Shown: piece by piece, positions 34,584 through 43,195 of the stretch
Position numbering within the stretch: position 1 is the first letter of the stretch
Layout: the number at the start of each line of letters is the position of its first letter
Assembly: GCA_021848825.1 (NCBI GenBank)
Contig: JAJZTQ010000003.1
Coordinates: 62,001-126,000 of the forward strand
DNA length: 64,000 bases
Source: Pseudomonadota bacterium
GTDB taxonomy: Bacteria; Pseudomonadota; Gammaproteobacteria; Burkholderiales; JABEVD01
Direction: 5' to 3'
Notes under the pieces: generated by a model
Told to the model about the DNA's origin: nothing
Seen by the model: only the letters and a program-made list of their open reading frames with translations
The model's database searches: none
Position numbers and translations under genes: made by a program

Positions 34584-35555
34584 ATGAAAAGGATCGTCTA
34601 TGAAGGGCAGTCGTACGGCTGCAGCGAAAACGAAACCGTACTCGAATGCCTGAATTCCCATGGCGTGCCTATCCCTTCCTCATGCAAGGCGGGAGTCTGC
34701 CAGACCTGCCTGATGCGTGCGACGAAGGGCAATTTGCCCCCGGAATCCCAGAAGGGACTCAAACCGACACTGGCCGAACAGAATTACTTTCTGGCCTGCT
34801 CCTGCAGGCCGATCGATGACATGGAAATATCGACGCCCGAGCCTGGACAAGGGAAGATCCCCGCAAAGGTGATCGGGATAGAGCCGTTGAACAGCGACAT
34901 CGTCTGCGTGAAACTGAATCCGGATATCCCTTTCCAATACCGGGCAGGGCAGTACATCAATTTCTTCAAGGATGCAGCCACGTCACGAAGCTATTCGCTG
35001 GCAAGCGTGGCGAGGCTGGATGACTGCATCAAGCTCCATGTCAGAAGGATTCCCCGGGGCACAGTCAGCACCTGGATACATGAATCGCTCGCTCCGGGAG
35101 ACAGGGTCGATATATCGGAGGCGATCGGCGACTGCTTCTATGTGCCGGGAAACCCGGAACAGGGGCTGCTGCTGATCGGAACGGGCTCAGGCCTTGCCCC
35201 CCTGTATGGCATCATCAGGGATGCCCTGGCCGACGGGCACAAGGGGCCGATCAGGCTGTACCATGGCAGCCTCAATGTCGAAGGACTCTATCTGATCGAG
35301 GAATTGAGGAAGCTTTCGTTGGAGCATGAGAATTTCAGCTATTCGCCCTGTATATCGGAAGGCGAGGCGCCTGAAGGCTTTTATCAGGGAATCGTGCTCG
35401 ACGTCGCATTGAAACAGACCGGAACGCTTTCAGGATGGCGCGTCTATCTCTGCGGCAATCCCGACATGGTGAATGCAGCGAAGAAGAAAACCTTCCTTGC
35501 CGGCGCGTCGATGAGGGACATCTACGCGGATCCTTTCGTCCCTGCAGCTTCCTAG
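34584..35555 (+). CDS. 2Fe-2S ferredoxin / FAD / NAD(P)H reductase (likely haemoglobin reductase)
   Basis: A 323-residue oxidoreductase. Residues 1-85 are a plant-type ferredoxin with C34, C39 and C42 (CKAGVCQTC) and C72. Residues 90-190 bind FAD (RSYSLAS at about 133). Residues 190-323 bind NAD(P)H (LLIGTGSGLAPLYGII, YLCGNPDMV). The plan is that of phenol hydroxylase or methane monooxygenase reductases, yet it sits behind a truncated globin with no oxygenase. I infer it supplies electrons to that globin, making a two-protein counterpart of flavohaemoglobin. Confidence 0.88.
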   Translation: MKRIVYEGQSYGCSENETVLECLNSHGVPIPSSCKAGVCQTCLMRATKGNLPPESQKGLKPTLAEQNYFLACSCRPIDDMEISTPEPGQGKIPAKVIGIEPLNSDIVCVKLNPDIPFQYRAGQYINFFKDAATSRSYSLASVARLDDCIKLHVRRIPRGTVSTWIHESLAPGDRVDISEAIGDCFYVPGNPEQGLLLIGTGSGLAPLYGIIRDALADGHKGPIRLYHGSLNVEGLYLIEELRKLSLEHENFSYSPCISEGEAPEGFYQGIVLDVALKQTGTLSGWRVYLCGNPDMVNAAKKKTFLAGASMRDIYADPFVPAAS

Positions 35556-36019
35556 GAAAGGAAGCGGGCGAGCAGCTTCCTGCTTTGCCTGTCCAGGTCT
35601 GAAATGTTCCTTATCAGGAAATTGACCCCGCCTTCGCCGGCGATGATCACCGTCGATCGGCCTATCCTGCGGATGTCGTCTTCGCTTTTCAGCCTGAATG
35701 AAGTGGCGCCCCTGTCGGTTGCGACGCGCCAGATATTCGGCACGGATGGTCCCGTTATTCCTTCTATCCTGATGATTTGAGGAAGGAATTCACGCTGAAT
35801 CAGGCATTCCACGATGAGCGCCCGGTTCGCCTCGTCGATTGCTTCGATCGAATCTATCCATTCGAGCTCATGCCCCTCCCTGCTCACCAGCGCTATTCCT
35901 GCATCCGGGGAGGTGAGAGGAAAAGCCCTGACCGGATTCACGCCCTCAAGTCTTGTTCCCTCCCGGGAGACATAAACGAGCCTGCCCATGGCATCCTTTT
36001 CGAGACGGTATTCAGCCAT
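35552..36019 (-). CDS. Cyanophycin-associated DUF1854 protein
   Basis: A 155-residue cytoplasmic protein of DUF1854. It shows GVNPVRAFPLTSPDAGIALVSREGHE at about 31-56 and ends in FLIRNISDLDRQSRKLLARFLS-like sequence. It is found next to cyanophycin synthetase and the ABC exporter in betaproteobacteria; its function is unknown. I chose the ATG at 36019, with GGAG 8 bases upstream, so it overlaps the ABC gene stop by 8 bp. Its stop overlaps the convergent reductase gene by 4 bp. Confidence 0.85.
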   Translation of the reverse strand: MAEYRLEKDAMGRLVYVSREGTRLEGVNPVRAFPLTSPDAGIALVSREGHELEWIDSIEAIDEANRALIVECLIQREFLPQIIRIEGITGPSVPNIWRVATDRGATSFRLKSEDDIRRIGRSTVIIAGEGGVNFLIRNISDLDRQSRKLLARFLS

Positions 36020-38129
36020 TTTCTTCTCCATCGAGCTGTTTCGCCTGAGCCTGGTAAAGCCTGTAATAGGCGCCCTCTCTTGCGATCAGCTGGTCGTGGC
36101 TGCCTATTTCGACTATCTTTCCATGGTCCATGACAACGAGCCTGTCAGCCATTCCCAGGGTCGAAAGCCGGTGCGCGATGGCGATGGTGGTGCGGCCCTT
36201 GACGAGATTCTCGAGCGCGCCCTGTATCTCCAGTTCGGTCTCGGTGTCGACCGAAGAAGTCGCTTCATCCAGGATCAGAATGCGCGGATCGATGAGCAGC
36301 GCGCGCGCGATGGAAATGCGCTGCCGCTCTCCGCCAGAGAGGGATTGGCCTCGCTCCCCGACAAGCGAATCGTAGCCCAGCGGAAGCCTCAATATGAATT
36401 CATGGGCGTGCGCTGCCCTTGCCGCCTCGACGATTTCCTTGCGGGTGGCGCCGGGCTTGCCGTAGGCGATATTCTCGGCGATCGTTCCGAAGAAAAGGAA
36501 TGGCTCCTGGAGCACGAGCCCGATGTTGCTGCGGTACTCCGCAAGGGAAAGGGAGCGGATGTCCTTGCCGTCGACAAGTATTTGTCCTTCTGCGGCATCG
36601 AAGAAGCGGCAGATCAGGTTGACGAGCGTGCTCTTCCCGGATCCGCTGTGCCCGACCAGCCCTACCATTTCGCCGGGGGAAATGTCGAGATCGATGCCGC
36701 GCAGGATGCGCCTGCTGCCGTAGCGGAATGCCACATCCCGGATGCTGATTTCCCCTTTCAATCGCCCGACAGGCACGGGGTTGGCAGATTCAGGCACGCT
36801 CGAGACATGATCGAGTATATCGAAGATCCTTTTGGCGCCCGCTGCAGCCTTCTGCGTGACGGAGACGATGCGGCTCATCGAATCGAGCCTGGTATAGAAC
36901 CTCGTGATATAGGCGAGGAATGCGGTCAGCATGCCGACTGTGATGGTCTTGTCCGAGATCTCCTTGATGCCGAATATCCAGACGACAAGGAGACCGATTT
37001 CGGTGAGCAGCGTCACGCTCGGGCCGAAAAGAGACCAGACCCTGTTCACCCTGTCGTTCACTTCGAGATTGTGCGCATTCGCGGCGGCGAAGCGTTCGAC
37101 TTCGCGTGCTTCCTGGGCAAAAGCCTTGACCACGCGGATTCCTGGGATGGTGTCCGCGAGCACGTTGGTGATCTCGGACCAGACCCTGTCGGCCTGCTCG
37201 AAGCCATGCTTCAGCTTGTCACGAACGTAATGGATCATCCAGGCGATGAAGGGAAGGGGGAGCAGCGTGACGAGGGCAAGCCAGGGGTTGATCGAGAAAA
37301 GGATGGCGGCCGTCATCAGCATCATCAGCAGGTCTGTCGCGAAATCGAGCAGGTGGAGCGAAAGGAAGACGTTTATCCTGTCTGTTTCCGAGCCTATCCT
37401 CGCGATCAGATCGCCGGTACGCTTGGCGCCGAAATATTCTAGGGAAAGGGTCTGTAGATGCCTGAATGTCTCGACCCTGAGGTCTGCGCCCATCCGCTCG
37501 GATACCCTGGCGAGAAGATAGGTTCGGGCCCAGCCCAGGCCCCATGCCGCGAGCGCCGAAAGGAAAAGTCCGGAGAGATAGAATGCCACCCTTGTCCTGT
37601 CTATCGGAATGCCGTTCTGGAAAGGGATCAGCACCTTGTCCATCAGCGGCATGCTGAGATAGGGCGCAACCATGCTCGATGCGGTCGAGGCGAGGGTCAG
37701 CATGAAGCCCGAAAAGAGCGCGACGCGATAGGGCTTTGCAAAGCGCGAGAGGCGAAAAAGCGTGAGGCTGGAGACCGGGATTTCCTTTTCGATTGCGCCA
37801 TCTTCCTCCTCCTCGAACCATCCCGAGAAACGCTTCACGAGGCGCTGCGCATCCGCATCCCTGTCCATGGTATAACGCCATGTTTCGATCAGGACATCGC
37901 TTTTCAGCTCGATTCGTCCGACGCCGCCATGCTCCTCCCTGGCGAGATCGAGCCCTTCGAGGTTTCGCCATTCCTTGCCGTCGCGTGTTGAAAAAAGGCG
38001 CCTGTCCGTCAGAAAAAGAAAGTGGGAAGAAAAACGGAGTGCTTCGTCGAGATTGGTCTCGAGCGAGGCCAGCAGCTTTTCATTCGGTTCGAGCAGGGCA
38101 TCGATCTGCACTGAAGAAGAGGTATGCAT
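36012..38129 (-). CDS. ABC transporter with N-terminal extension, cyanophycin locus
   Basis: A 705-residue half transporter with membrane and ATPase parts in one chain. Residues 1-120 are a soluble extension (LFLTDRRLFSTRDGKEW) with no domain I can name. About 125-400 hold six membrane helices of the type I exporter fold. The ATPase has Walker [18 protein letters not shown], Walker B ILILDEATSSVD and the H-loop AIAHRLST. It resembles lipid A/peptide exporters but its constant link with cyanophycin genes suggests a role in that pathway. Divergent from the synthetase genes with 222 bp between. Confidence 0.88.
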   Translation of the reverse strand: MHTSSSVQIDALLEPNEKLLASLETNLDEALRFSSHFLFLTDRRLFSTRDGKEWRNLEGLDLAREEHGGVGRIELKSDVLIETWRYTMDRDADAQRLVKRFSGWFEEEEDGAIEKEIPVSSLTLFRLSRFAKPYRVALFSGFMLTLASTASSMVAPYLSMPLMDKVLIPFQNGIPIDRTRVAFYLSGLFLSALAAWGLGWARTYLLARVSERMGADLRVETFRHLQTLSLEYFGAKRTGDLIARIGSETDRINVFLSLHLLDFATDLLMMLMTAAILFSINPWLALVTLLPLPFIAWMIHYVRDKLKHGFEQADRVWSEITNVLADTIPGIRVVKAFAQEAREVERFAAANAHNLEVNDRVNRVWSLFGPSVTLLTEIGLLVVWIFGIKEISDKTITVGMLTAFLAYITRFYTRLDSMSRIVSVTQKAAAGAKRIFDILDHVSSVPESANPVPVGRLKGEISIRDVAFRYGSRRILRGIDLDISPGEMVGLVGHSGSGKSTLVNLICRFFDAAEGQILVDGKDIRSLSLAEYRSNIGLVLQEPFLFFGTIAENIAYGKPGATRKEIVEAARAAHAHEFILRLPLGYDSLVGERGQSLSGGERQRISIARALLIDPRILILDEATSSVDTETELEIQGALENLVKGRTTIAIAHRLSTLGMADRLVVMDHGKIVEIGSHDQLIAREGAYYRLYQAQAKQLDGEENG

Positions 38130-38301
38130 GCGGGCAAGTATACTCCATGCCCGGAAATAATCCTGCTGTCTCCATTTTGAGACATGAAATTTTATTTAAT
38201 TTCAAATGGTTGCTTTTTGAGCGGGAGAGGCTGTCTCCTGCAGGCGACAATACCTCGTTCCGGTCAAATAAATATTGCGTGAAATCATGGTGTTATATAT
38301 A

Positions 38302-38317
38302 TGGCACGAGTATTGCT
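38302..38317 (+). promoter_or_regulatory. Sigma-54 (RpoN) promoter of cyanophycin synthetase operon
   Basis: TGGCACG-AGTA-TTGCT is a perfect match to the sigma-54 consensus. GG (38303-38304) and GC (38315-38316) are exactly ten bases apart. The start site would be near 38328, 24 bases before the first gene's ATG. Confidence 0.8.
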
Positions 38318-38351
38318 GTGACAATTCCGATTTCATCCACTGCAGGCCCAT

Positions 38352-40469
38352 ATGCGCGACATCGAATTCATCAGGATCCATCATCTGAAGGGTCCGAACA
38401 TCTGGACATACCGCCCGGTCATCGAGGCCTGGGTGGACATAGGCGAACTCGAGGATTTTCCTTCCAACATCATTCCCGGTTTCTACGAAAGGCTGAGCGC
38501 CTGGCTTCCCACGCTGGAAGAGCATCGCTGCAGCTACGGGGAAAAGGGAGGGTTCCTTCGCCGCCTCAGGGAAGGGACATGGCCTGCCCATATTCTCGAA
38601 CATGTCACGCTCGAGCTGCAGGGGCTTTCCGGTTTTGCAGGCGGATTCGGCAAGGCGAGGGAAGCATCGAGGCGCGGCGTATACAAGGTCGTGGTCCGCG
38701 CACATCAGCCGGAACTGACGCTCGCCTGTCTTCATGCGGCAAAGGATCTGGTGCTGGCAGCAATGGAAGACAGGACTTTCGACCTTCCTTCGACGCTCGA
38801 TCGCCTGAAGCGCATCGCCGACAAACATTGCCTGGGACCCAGCACCGCGGCAATCGTGGATGCTGCCGATGACAGGGACATCCCGTTCATGCGACTCAAC
38901 GAAGGCAATCTGGTCCAGCTCGGCTACGGCGCAAGAAGCAGGAGAATATGGACTGCCGAGACGGATGCCACTTCAGCCATAGCGGAAGGGATTTCGCGCG
39001 ACAAGTCCCTCACCAAGAAACTGCTTGCCAATTGCGGCGTTCCGGTGCCGGAAGGGACATTGGTCGATTCGGCAGCGGAGGCATGGGAGGCTGCGCAGGA
39101 TATCGGCCTGCCCGTCGTGATCAAGCCCACGGACGGCAATCACGGGCGAGGCGTCTTCGTCGGTCTTGCAACAAGGGAAGCCATCGAAACGGCATTCGAG
39201 GTTGCAAACGGAGAAGGAAGCGGCGTGATCGTCGAGCGCTCCATTACGGGAACAGAGCATCGCCTCCTCGTCGTCGGCGGGAAAATGGTTGCGGCGGCAA
39301 GAGGGGAAGAGGCGATCATAGAAGGAGACGGAATCTCGGACATTTCGACGCTGATCGAGACCCAGATCAACAGCAGCCCGCTTCGCGGAAGCACCGAAGA
39401 ACATCCTCTCAATGTCGTGAGACTGGATACTGCGGCGAGGCTGGAACTCGAAAGGCAGGGGTATAGTCCGGAATCCGTGCCTGGAAAAGGCGCAAAGGTT
39501 CTGATCCAGCGAAGCGGCAGCGTCTGCATCGACGTGACGGATCTTGTTCACCCTGAAAATGCAGCCATCGTGGCGCTTGCTGCAAGAATCGTCGGGCTCG
39601 ACATCGCGGGAATAGATCTCGTTGCGGAAGACATTTCGAAGCCGCTGAAGGAGCAGCACGGCGCGATCGTCGAAGTCAATGCAGGTCCCGGGCTGCTGAT
39701 GCATCTCAAACCCGCGAGGGGAAAGCCGAGGCCGGTAGGGCGAGCCATAGTCGACAGCCTTTTCAATGAAGGCGAATCGGGAAGGATCCCGGTGGTCGGC
39801 GTTACCGGAACGGGAAACAACGCCGACGTCGCCATGAAGCTTTCGGGGCTTCTGCAGATGGGCGGGTTCAATGTCGGGCTCGCATGCAGCGAAGGGCTTT
39901 ACATAGGAAGAAGGCGTATTCCAGGGGAAGGAAGCTGGACAGGATCGAGGAAGATGCTGCTCAACAGGAATGTCGATGCGGCTGTATTCGAAAACGGGCC
40001 TCGCGCGATACTCGAAGAAGGACTGGTCTACGATCGCTGCCAGGTGGGCATCGTTACCGGAGTCGCGGGCTCGAAGATAGAAGAATTCGAGGTCAGGGAC
40101 GACGAAAAAATGGCCAATGTGGTGAGGACACAGGTGGACGTCGTTCTCCCCGGAGGAGCTGCAGTGTTGAATGCCGACGACGAACTGGTTTCCGAAATGG
40201 CGAAATACTGCGACGGGGAAGCGATTCTCTATGCTTCAGAACCCGGGGCTGTTGTCCGGCATGTCGAGGCGGGAGGGCGAGCGGTTTTCCTTCGCGGACG
40301 CTATGTCTTTCTCGCACAGGAGAAAACTGAGAAGAGGCTGATGGAAGGCGACAGAGGCATGCTTCCCGTGATTGCAGCGGCGATTGCGCTGGGTCTTGAC
40401 GTCGGTCTGATAAAAGAAGGCATGGCATCTTTCGAATTCGAGGAGAAGAGGAGCAGGCAATGCAGGTAA
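38352..40469 (+). CDS. cphA': Cyanophycin synthetase-like protein CphA' with degenerate Mur-ligase P-loop
   Basis: A 705-residue paralogue of cyanophycin synthetase. The N-terminal domain (about 1-160) and the ATP-grasp domain (about 160-470; LPVVIKPTDGNHGRGVFVGL, IVEVNAGPGLLMHL) look complete. The Mur-ligase-like domain has VTGTGNNADVAMKL at about 481-494 where active enzymes have GTNGKTTT, and the C-terminal glutamate-ligase part is missing. So it probably adds Asp only, or is a scaffold or regulator. It overlaps cphA by 10 bp and must work with it. Such cphA'-cphA pairs are known in betaproteobacteria. Confidence 0.88.
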   Translation: MRDIEFIRIHHLKGPNIWTYRPVIEAWVDIGELEDFPSNIIPGFYERLSAWLPTLEEHRCSYGEKGGFLRRLREGTWPAHILEHVTLELQGLSGFAGGFGKAREASRRGVYKVVVRAHQPELTLACLHAAKDLVLAAMEDRTFDLPSTLDRLKRIADKHCLGPSTAAIVDAADDRDIPFMRLNEGNLVQLGYGARSRRIWTAETDATSAIAEGISRDKSLTKKLLANCGVPVPEGTLVDSAAEAWEAAQDIGLPVVIKPTDGNHGRGVFVGLATREAIETAFEVANGEGSGVIVERSITGTEHRLLVVGGKMVAAARGEEAIIEGDGISDISTLIETQINSSPLRGSTEEHPLNVVRLDTAARLELERQGYSPESVPGKGAKVLIQRSGSVCIDVTDLVHPENAAIVALAARIVGLDIAGIDLVAEDISKPLKEQHGAIVEVNAGPGLLMHLKPARGKPRPVGRAIVDSLFNEGESGRIPVVGVTGTGNNADVAMKLSGLLQMGGFNVGLACSEGLYIGRRRIPGEGSWTGSRKMLLNRNVDAAVFENGPRAILEEGLVYDRCQVGIVTGVAGSKIEEFEVRDDEKMANVVRTQVDVVLPGGAAVLNADDELVSEMAKYCDGEAILYASEPGAVVRHVEAGGRAVFLRGRYVFLAQEKTEKRLMEGDRGMLPVIAAAIALGLDVGLIKEGMASFEFEEKRSRQCR

Positions 40470-43018
40470 AACGCGTCAGGGCTCTTCGCGGCCCCAATCT
40501 GTGGGCAAGGCATACCGCCATCGAGGCAGTGGTGTCCTTCGTTCCGGAAATCGATTCCGGGTTCAAGGAAAGGCTGAAAAACGTTTTTCCTGAAATGGAT
40601 GCGCCTGCAAGCTTTCCCCATGCGCTGACCGGCACGGCGCTCGAACTGCAGATCAGGTCGGGATGCCAGGTTGCGTTCAGCTGCACCCTGCCCACGCCCG
40701 ATCCGGAAGACTGGATCGTGGTCTTCGAGTACACGGAGGAGGAAGTCGGCAGGCTGGCTTTCGATCTCGCCCGCGAACTCTGTCTGGCATTGCTCGACGG
40801 CTCGGATTTCGACGTCGAAAATGCGATAGCGAGGCTGAAAGAGCTCGACGAGGACGAACGGTTGGGGCCCAGCACGGCTTCGATAGTCGAGGCTGCGATG
40901 GAAAGAGGCATTCCCTGCAGAAGGCTCACATCCGGCTCCCTCGTCCAGTTCGGCTGGGGAAGCAGGCAGAGGAGGATACAGGCGTCTGAATCGGACAGGT
41001 GCGGCGCGATTGCCGAATCCATCGCCCAGGACAAGGATCTTGCCAAGATGCTGCTCGATTCGGCAGGCATTCCTGTGCCATTGGGACGCCCAGTCGACGA
41101 TGCGGAAGATGCCTGGCTTGCAGCATGCGAAATCGGCACGCCTGTCGTGGTGAAGCCGAGGAACGGGAACCAGGGGAAGGGCATCACTGCGGGCATTTCG
41201 GGCAGGGAGGAAGTGCTTGCGGCCTATGACTATGCATGCGGATTCGACGACGAGGTGATGGTCGAGCGCTATCTTCCGGGAAAGGATTACAGGCTGCTCG
41301 TCGTTGGAAACAGGATGGTTGCAGCGGCAAGGCGTGAGCCTCCGTTCGTCATTGGCGATGGAAAGCGCAGCATCATGGAACTCGTCGAGCTCATCAACAG
41401 CGATCCATCCAGAGGGGAAGGGCATGCCACTTCGCTCACCAAGATCCGATTCGACCAGATCGCCCTCGATACGCTGGCTCGCCAGGGAAAAAGCGCGGAT
41501 TCGGTGCCTGAAGAAGGCGAAAAGGTGCTGCTCAGGAACAATGCCAACCTTTCCACGGGCGGAACTGCGACGGATGTCACGGATGAAGTCCATCCGGAAG
41601 TCGCCGCGAGAGCCGTGGAGGCTGCGAAAATGGTCGGCCTCACGGTGTGCGGCGTCGACATCGTCTGCGAGGACGTAATGAGGCCGCTGGAAGAGCAGGG
41701 GGGCGGGATAGTGGAAGTCAATGCGGCGCCCGGGCTCAGAATGCATCTCGATCCTTCCTACGGCAAATCCAGGGAAGTGGGGGACGCGATCATTTCGGAA
41801 CTCTTCCCTGAAGGAAACGGGCGCATTCCTGTCATTGCAGTGACGGGGACGAACGGCAAGACCACGACGGTGAGGCTCTGCTCGCATCTTCTCGAAAAGA
41901 GCGGTCTGAGGGTCGGCATGACCAACACGGATGGCGTCTACATTTCGGGAAACAGGATAGACACGGGCGACTGCAGCGGACCGATCAGCGCCAGAAACGT
42001 GCTTTTCAATCCTGACGTCGATGCCGCCGTGCTCGAGACTGCGCGCGGCGGCATGCTGAGGGAAGGGCTGGCCTTCGACAGCTGCGATGTCGCGATCGTG
42101 ACCAATGTCGGAATGGGAGACCATCTCGGCCTTTCCTATATCGAGACAGTCGAGGATCTCGCTGTCGTGAAGCGCATCATCGTCGAGAATGTTTCCCCGG
42201 AAGGGACGGCCGTGCTCAATGCCGACGACCCGATGGTCGCTGCGATGGCGGAATATTGCCCTGGTTCCGTGCTGCTCTTCTCCAGGCACCCGCATCATCC
42301 GTTGATCGCCGCGAGCAGGGTGAGGAGGGAAAAAGTCGTGTTTTCCGACAGCCTGGGCATCCATGCCGTTCAGGGAAAATTCGAGCATTTCATCCCGTGG
42401 TCCATGATTCCGCTCACCAGAGGCGGCGCGATCGCCTTCCAGGTCGAAAATGCGATGGCTGCCATCGCCGCTTCCTGGTCGCTCGGGCTCGACTGGGAAA
42501 CGATCGAAGCAGGGCTTGCCGATTTCAGGAGCAATGACGAGGCGGCGCCCGGGCGGTTCAATCTGTTCGACTATCAAGGTGCCACGATCATCGCGGATTA
42601 CGGCCACAATGGGGACGCCATCCATGCCCTGGTGAAGGCCATGGAAGCCTTTCCGGCGAGCAGGAGGACGGTCGTCATCAGCGCGGCGGGCGACAGGCGC
42701 GACGAGGACATCGCCATCCAGACGAGAATACTCGGCGCCACTTTCGACGAAGCGATACTTTACGAAGACAAGTGCCAGCGGGGAAGGTCGGACGGTGAAG
42801 TGATGAAGCTTCTGAAATCGGGGCTGGAAGGCGCGAAGCGGACGAGAAAGATAGCGGAGATCAGGGGAGAGTTCGCTGCGATAGATCTTGCGCTCGAGCG
42901 GCTCAATCCCGGTGAAGTGTGTCTGATCCTGGTCGACCAGGTCGAGGAAGCGCTTTCGCACATCCGCAGGAGGATAGAGGAGGCAGCCGACTTCCCGGCC
43001 ATTGCGCAGGCTTCATGA
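40460..43018 (+). CDS. cphA: Cyanophycin synthetase CphA
   Basis: Makes multi-L-arginyl-poly-L-aspartate, a nitrogen reserve. The 852-residue protein has an N-terminal domain, an ATP-grasp domain (TPVVVKPRNGNQGKGIT at about 229; IVEVNAAPGLRMHLDP) that adds aspartate, and a Mur-ligase-like domain with intact P-loop VTGTNGKTTTVRL at about 460 and FNLFDYQGATIIADYGHNGDAI in the C-terminal part, which adds arginine. Length is standard. Its stop overlaps the convergent DUF1289 gene by 6 bp. Confidence 0.95.
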   Translation: MQVKRVRALRGPNLWARHTAIEAVVSFVPEIDSGFKERLKNVFPEMDAPASFPHALTGTALELQIRSGCQVAFSCTLPTPDPEDWIVVFEYTEEEVGRLAFDLARELCLALLDGSDFDVENAIARLKELDEDERLGPSTASIVEAAMERGIPCRRLTSGSLVQFGWGSRQRRIQASESDRCGAIAESIAQDKDLAKMLLDSAGIPVPLGRPVDDAEDAWLAACEIGTPVVVKPRNGNQGKGITAGISGREEVLAAYDYACGFDDEVMVERYLPGKDYRLLVVGNRMVAAARREPPFVIGDGKRSIMELVELINSDPSRGEGHATSLTKIRFDQIALDTLARQGKSADSVPEEGEKVLLRNNANLSTGGTATDVTDEVHPEVAARAVEAAKMVGLTVCGVDIVCEDVMRPLEEQGGGIVEVNAAPGLRMHLDPSYGKSREVGDAIISELFPEGNGRIPVIAVTGTNGKTTTVRLCSHLLEKSGLRVGMTNTDGVYISGNRIDTGDCSGPISARNVLFNPDVDAAVLETARGGMLREGLAFDSCDVAIVTNVGMGDHLGLSYIETVEDLAVVKRIIVENVSPEGTAVLNADDPMVAAMAEYCPGSVLLFSRHPHHPLIAASRVRREKVVFSDSLGIHAVQGKFEHFIPWSMIPLTRGGAIAFQVENAMAAIAASWSLGLDWETIEAGLADFRSNDEAAPGRFNLFDYQGATIIADYGHNGDAIHALVKAMEAFPASRRTVVISAAGDRRDEDIAIQTRILGATFDEAILYEDKCQRGRSDGEVMKLLKSGLEGAKRTRKIAEIRGEFAAIDLALERLNPGEVCLILVDQVEEALSHIRRRIEEAADFPAIAQAS

Positions 43019-43195
43019 GCGGCCGTATCGAAGCTCATGCGCCTTTCTGCGCATTTCTGCAAGATCGAGTATGGCGCGTCGCCTGGGTGCGTCCGATTCG
43101 CTCCATGAAACGATTTCATGGAGCGATCTGAAGCAGCCGAGGCAGATGTCGTCTTGATCCAGGCAGCAGTTCCTGACACAGGGCGATTCAATCAT
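43013..43195 (-). CDS. DUF1289 small cysteine-rich protein
   Basis: A 60-residue protein with four cysteines in SPCVRNCCLDQDDICLGCFRS at about 4-24, the DUF1289 signature, probably an iron-sulfur or metal site. Then LHEIVSWSESDAPRRRAIL. Function unknown. The ATG at 43195 lies inside the end of nadB (8-bp overlap), so it is translationally coupled to it. Confidence 0.85.
   Translation of the reverse strand: MIESPCVRNCCLDQDDICLGCFRSLHEIVSWSESDAPRRRAILDLAEMRRKAHELRYGRS

Noticed and set aside
38281-38303. Sigma-70 promoter before cphA' (TTGCGT with a TATATA-rich region)
   Set aside because: Spacings of 13, 15 or 17 bp are all arguable and none gives two good hexamers; the perfect sigma-54 element beside it explains the site better.
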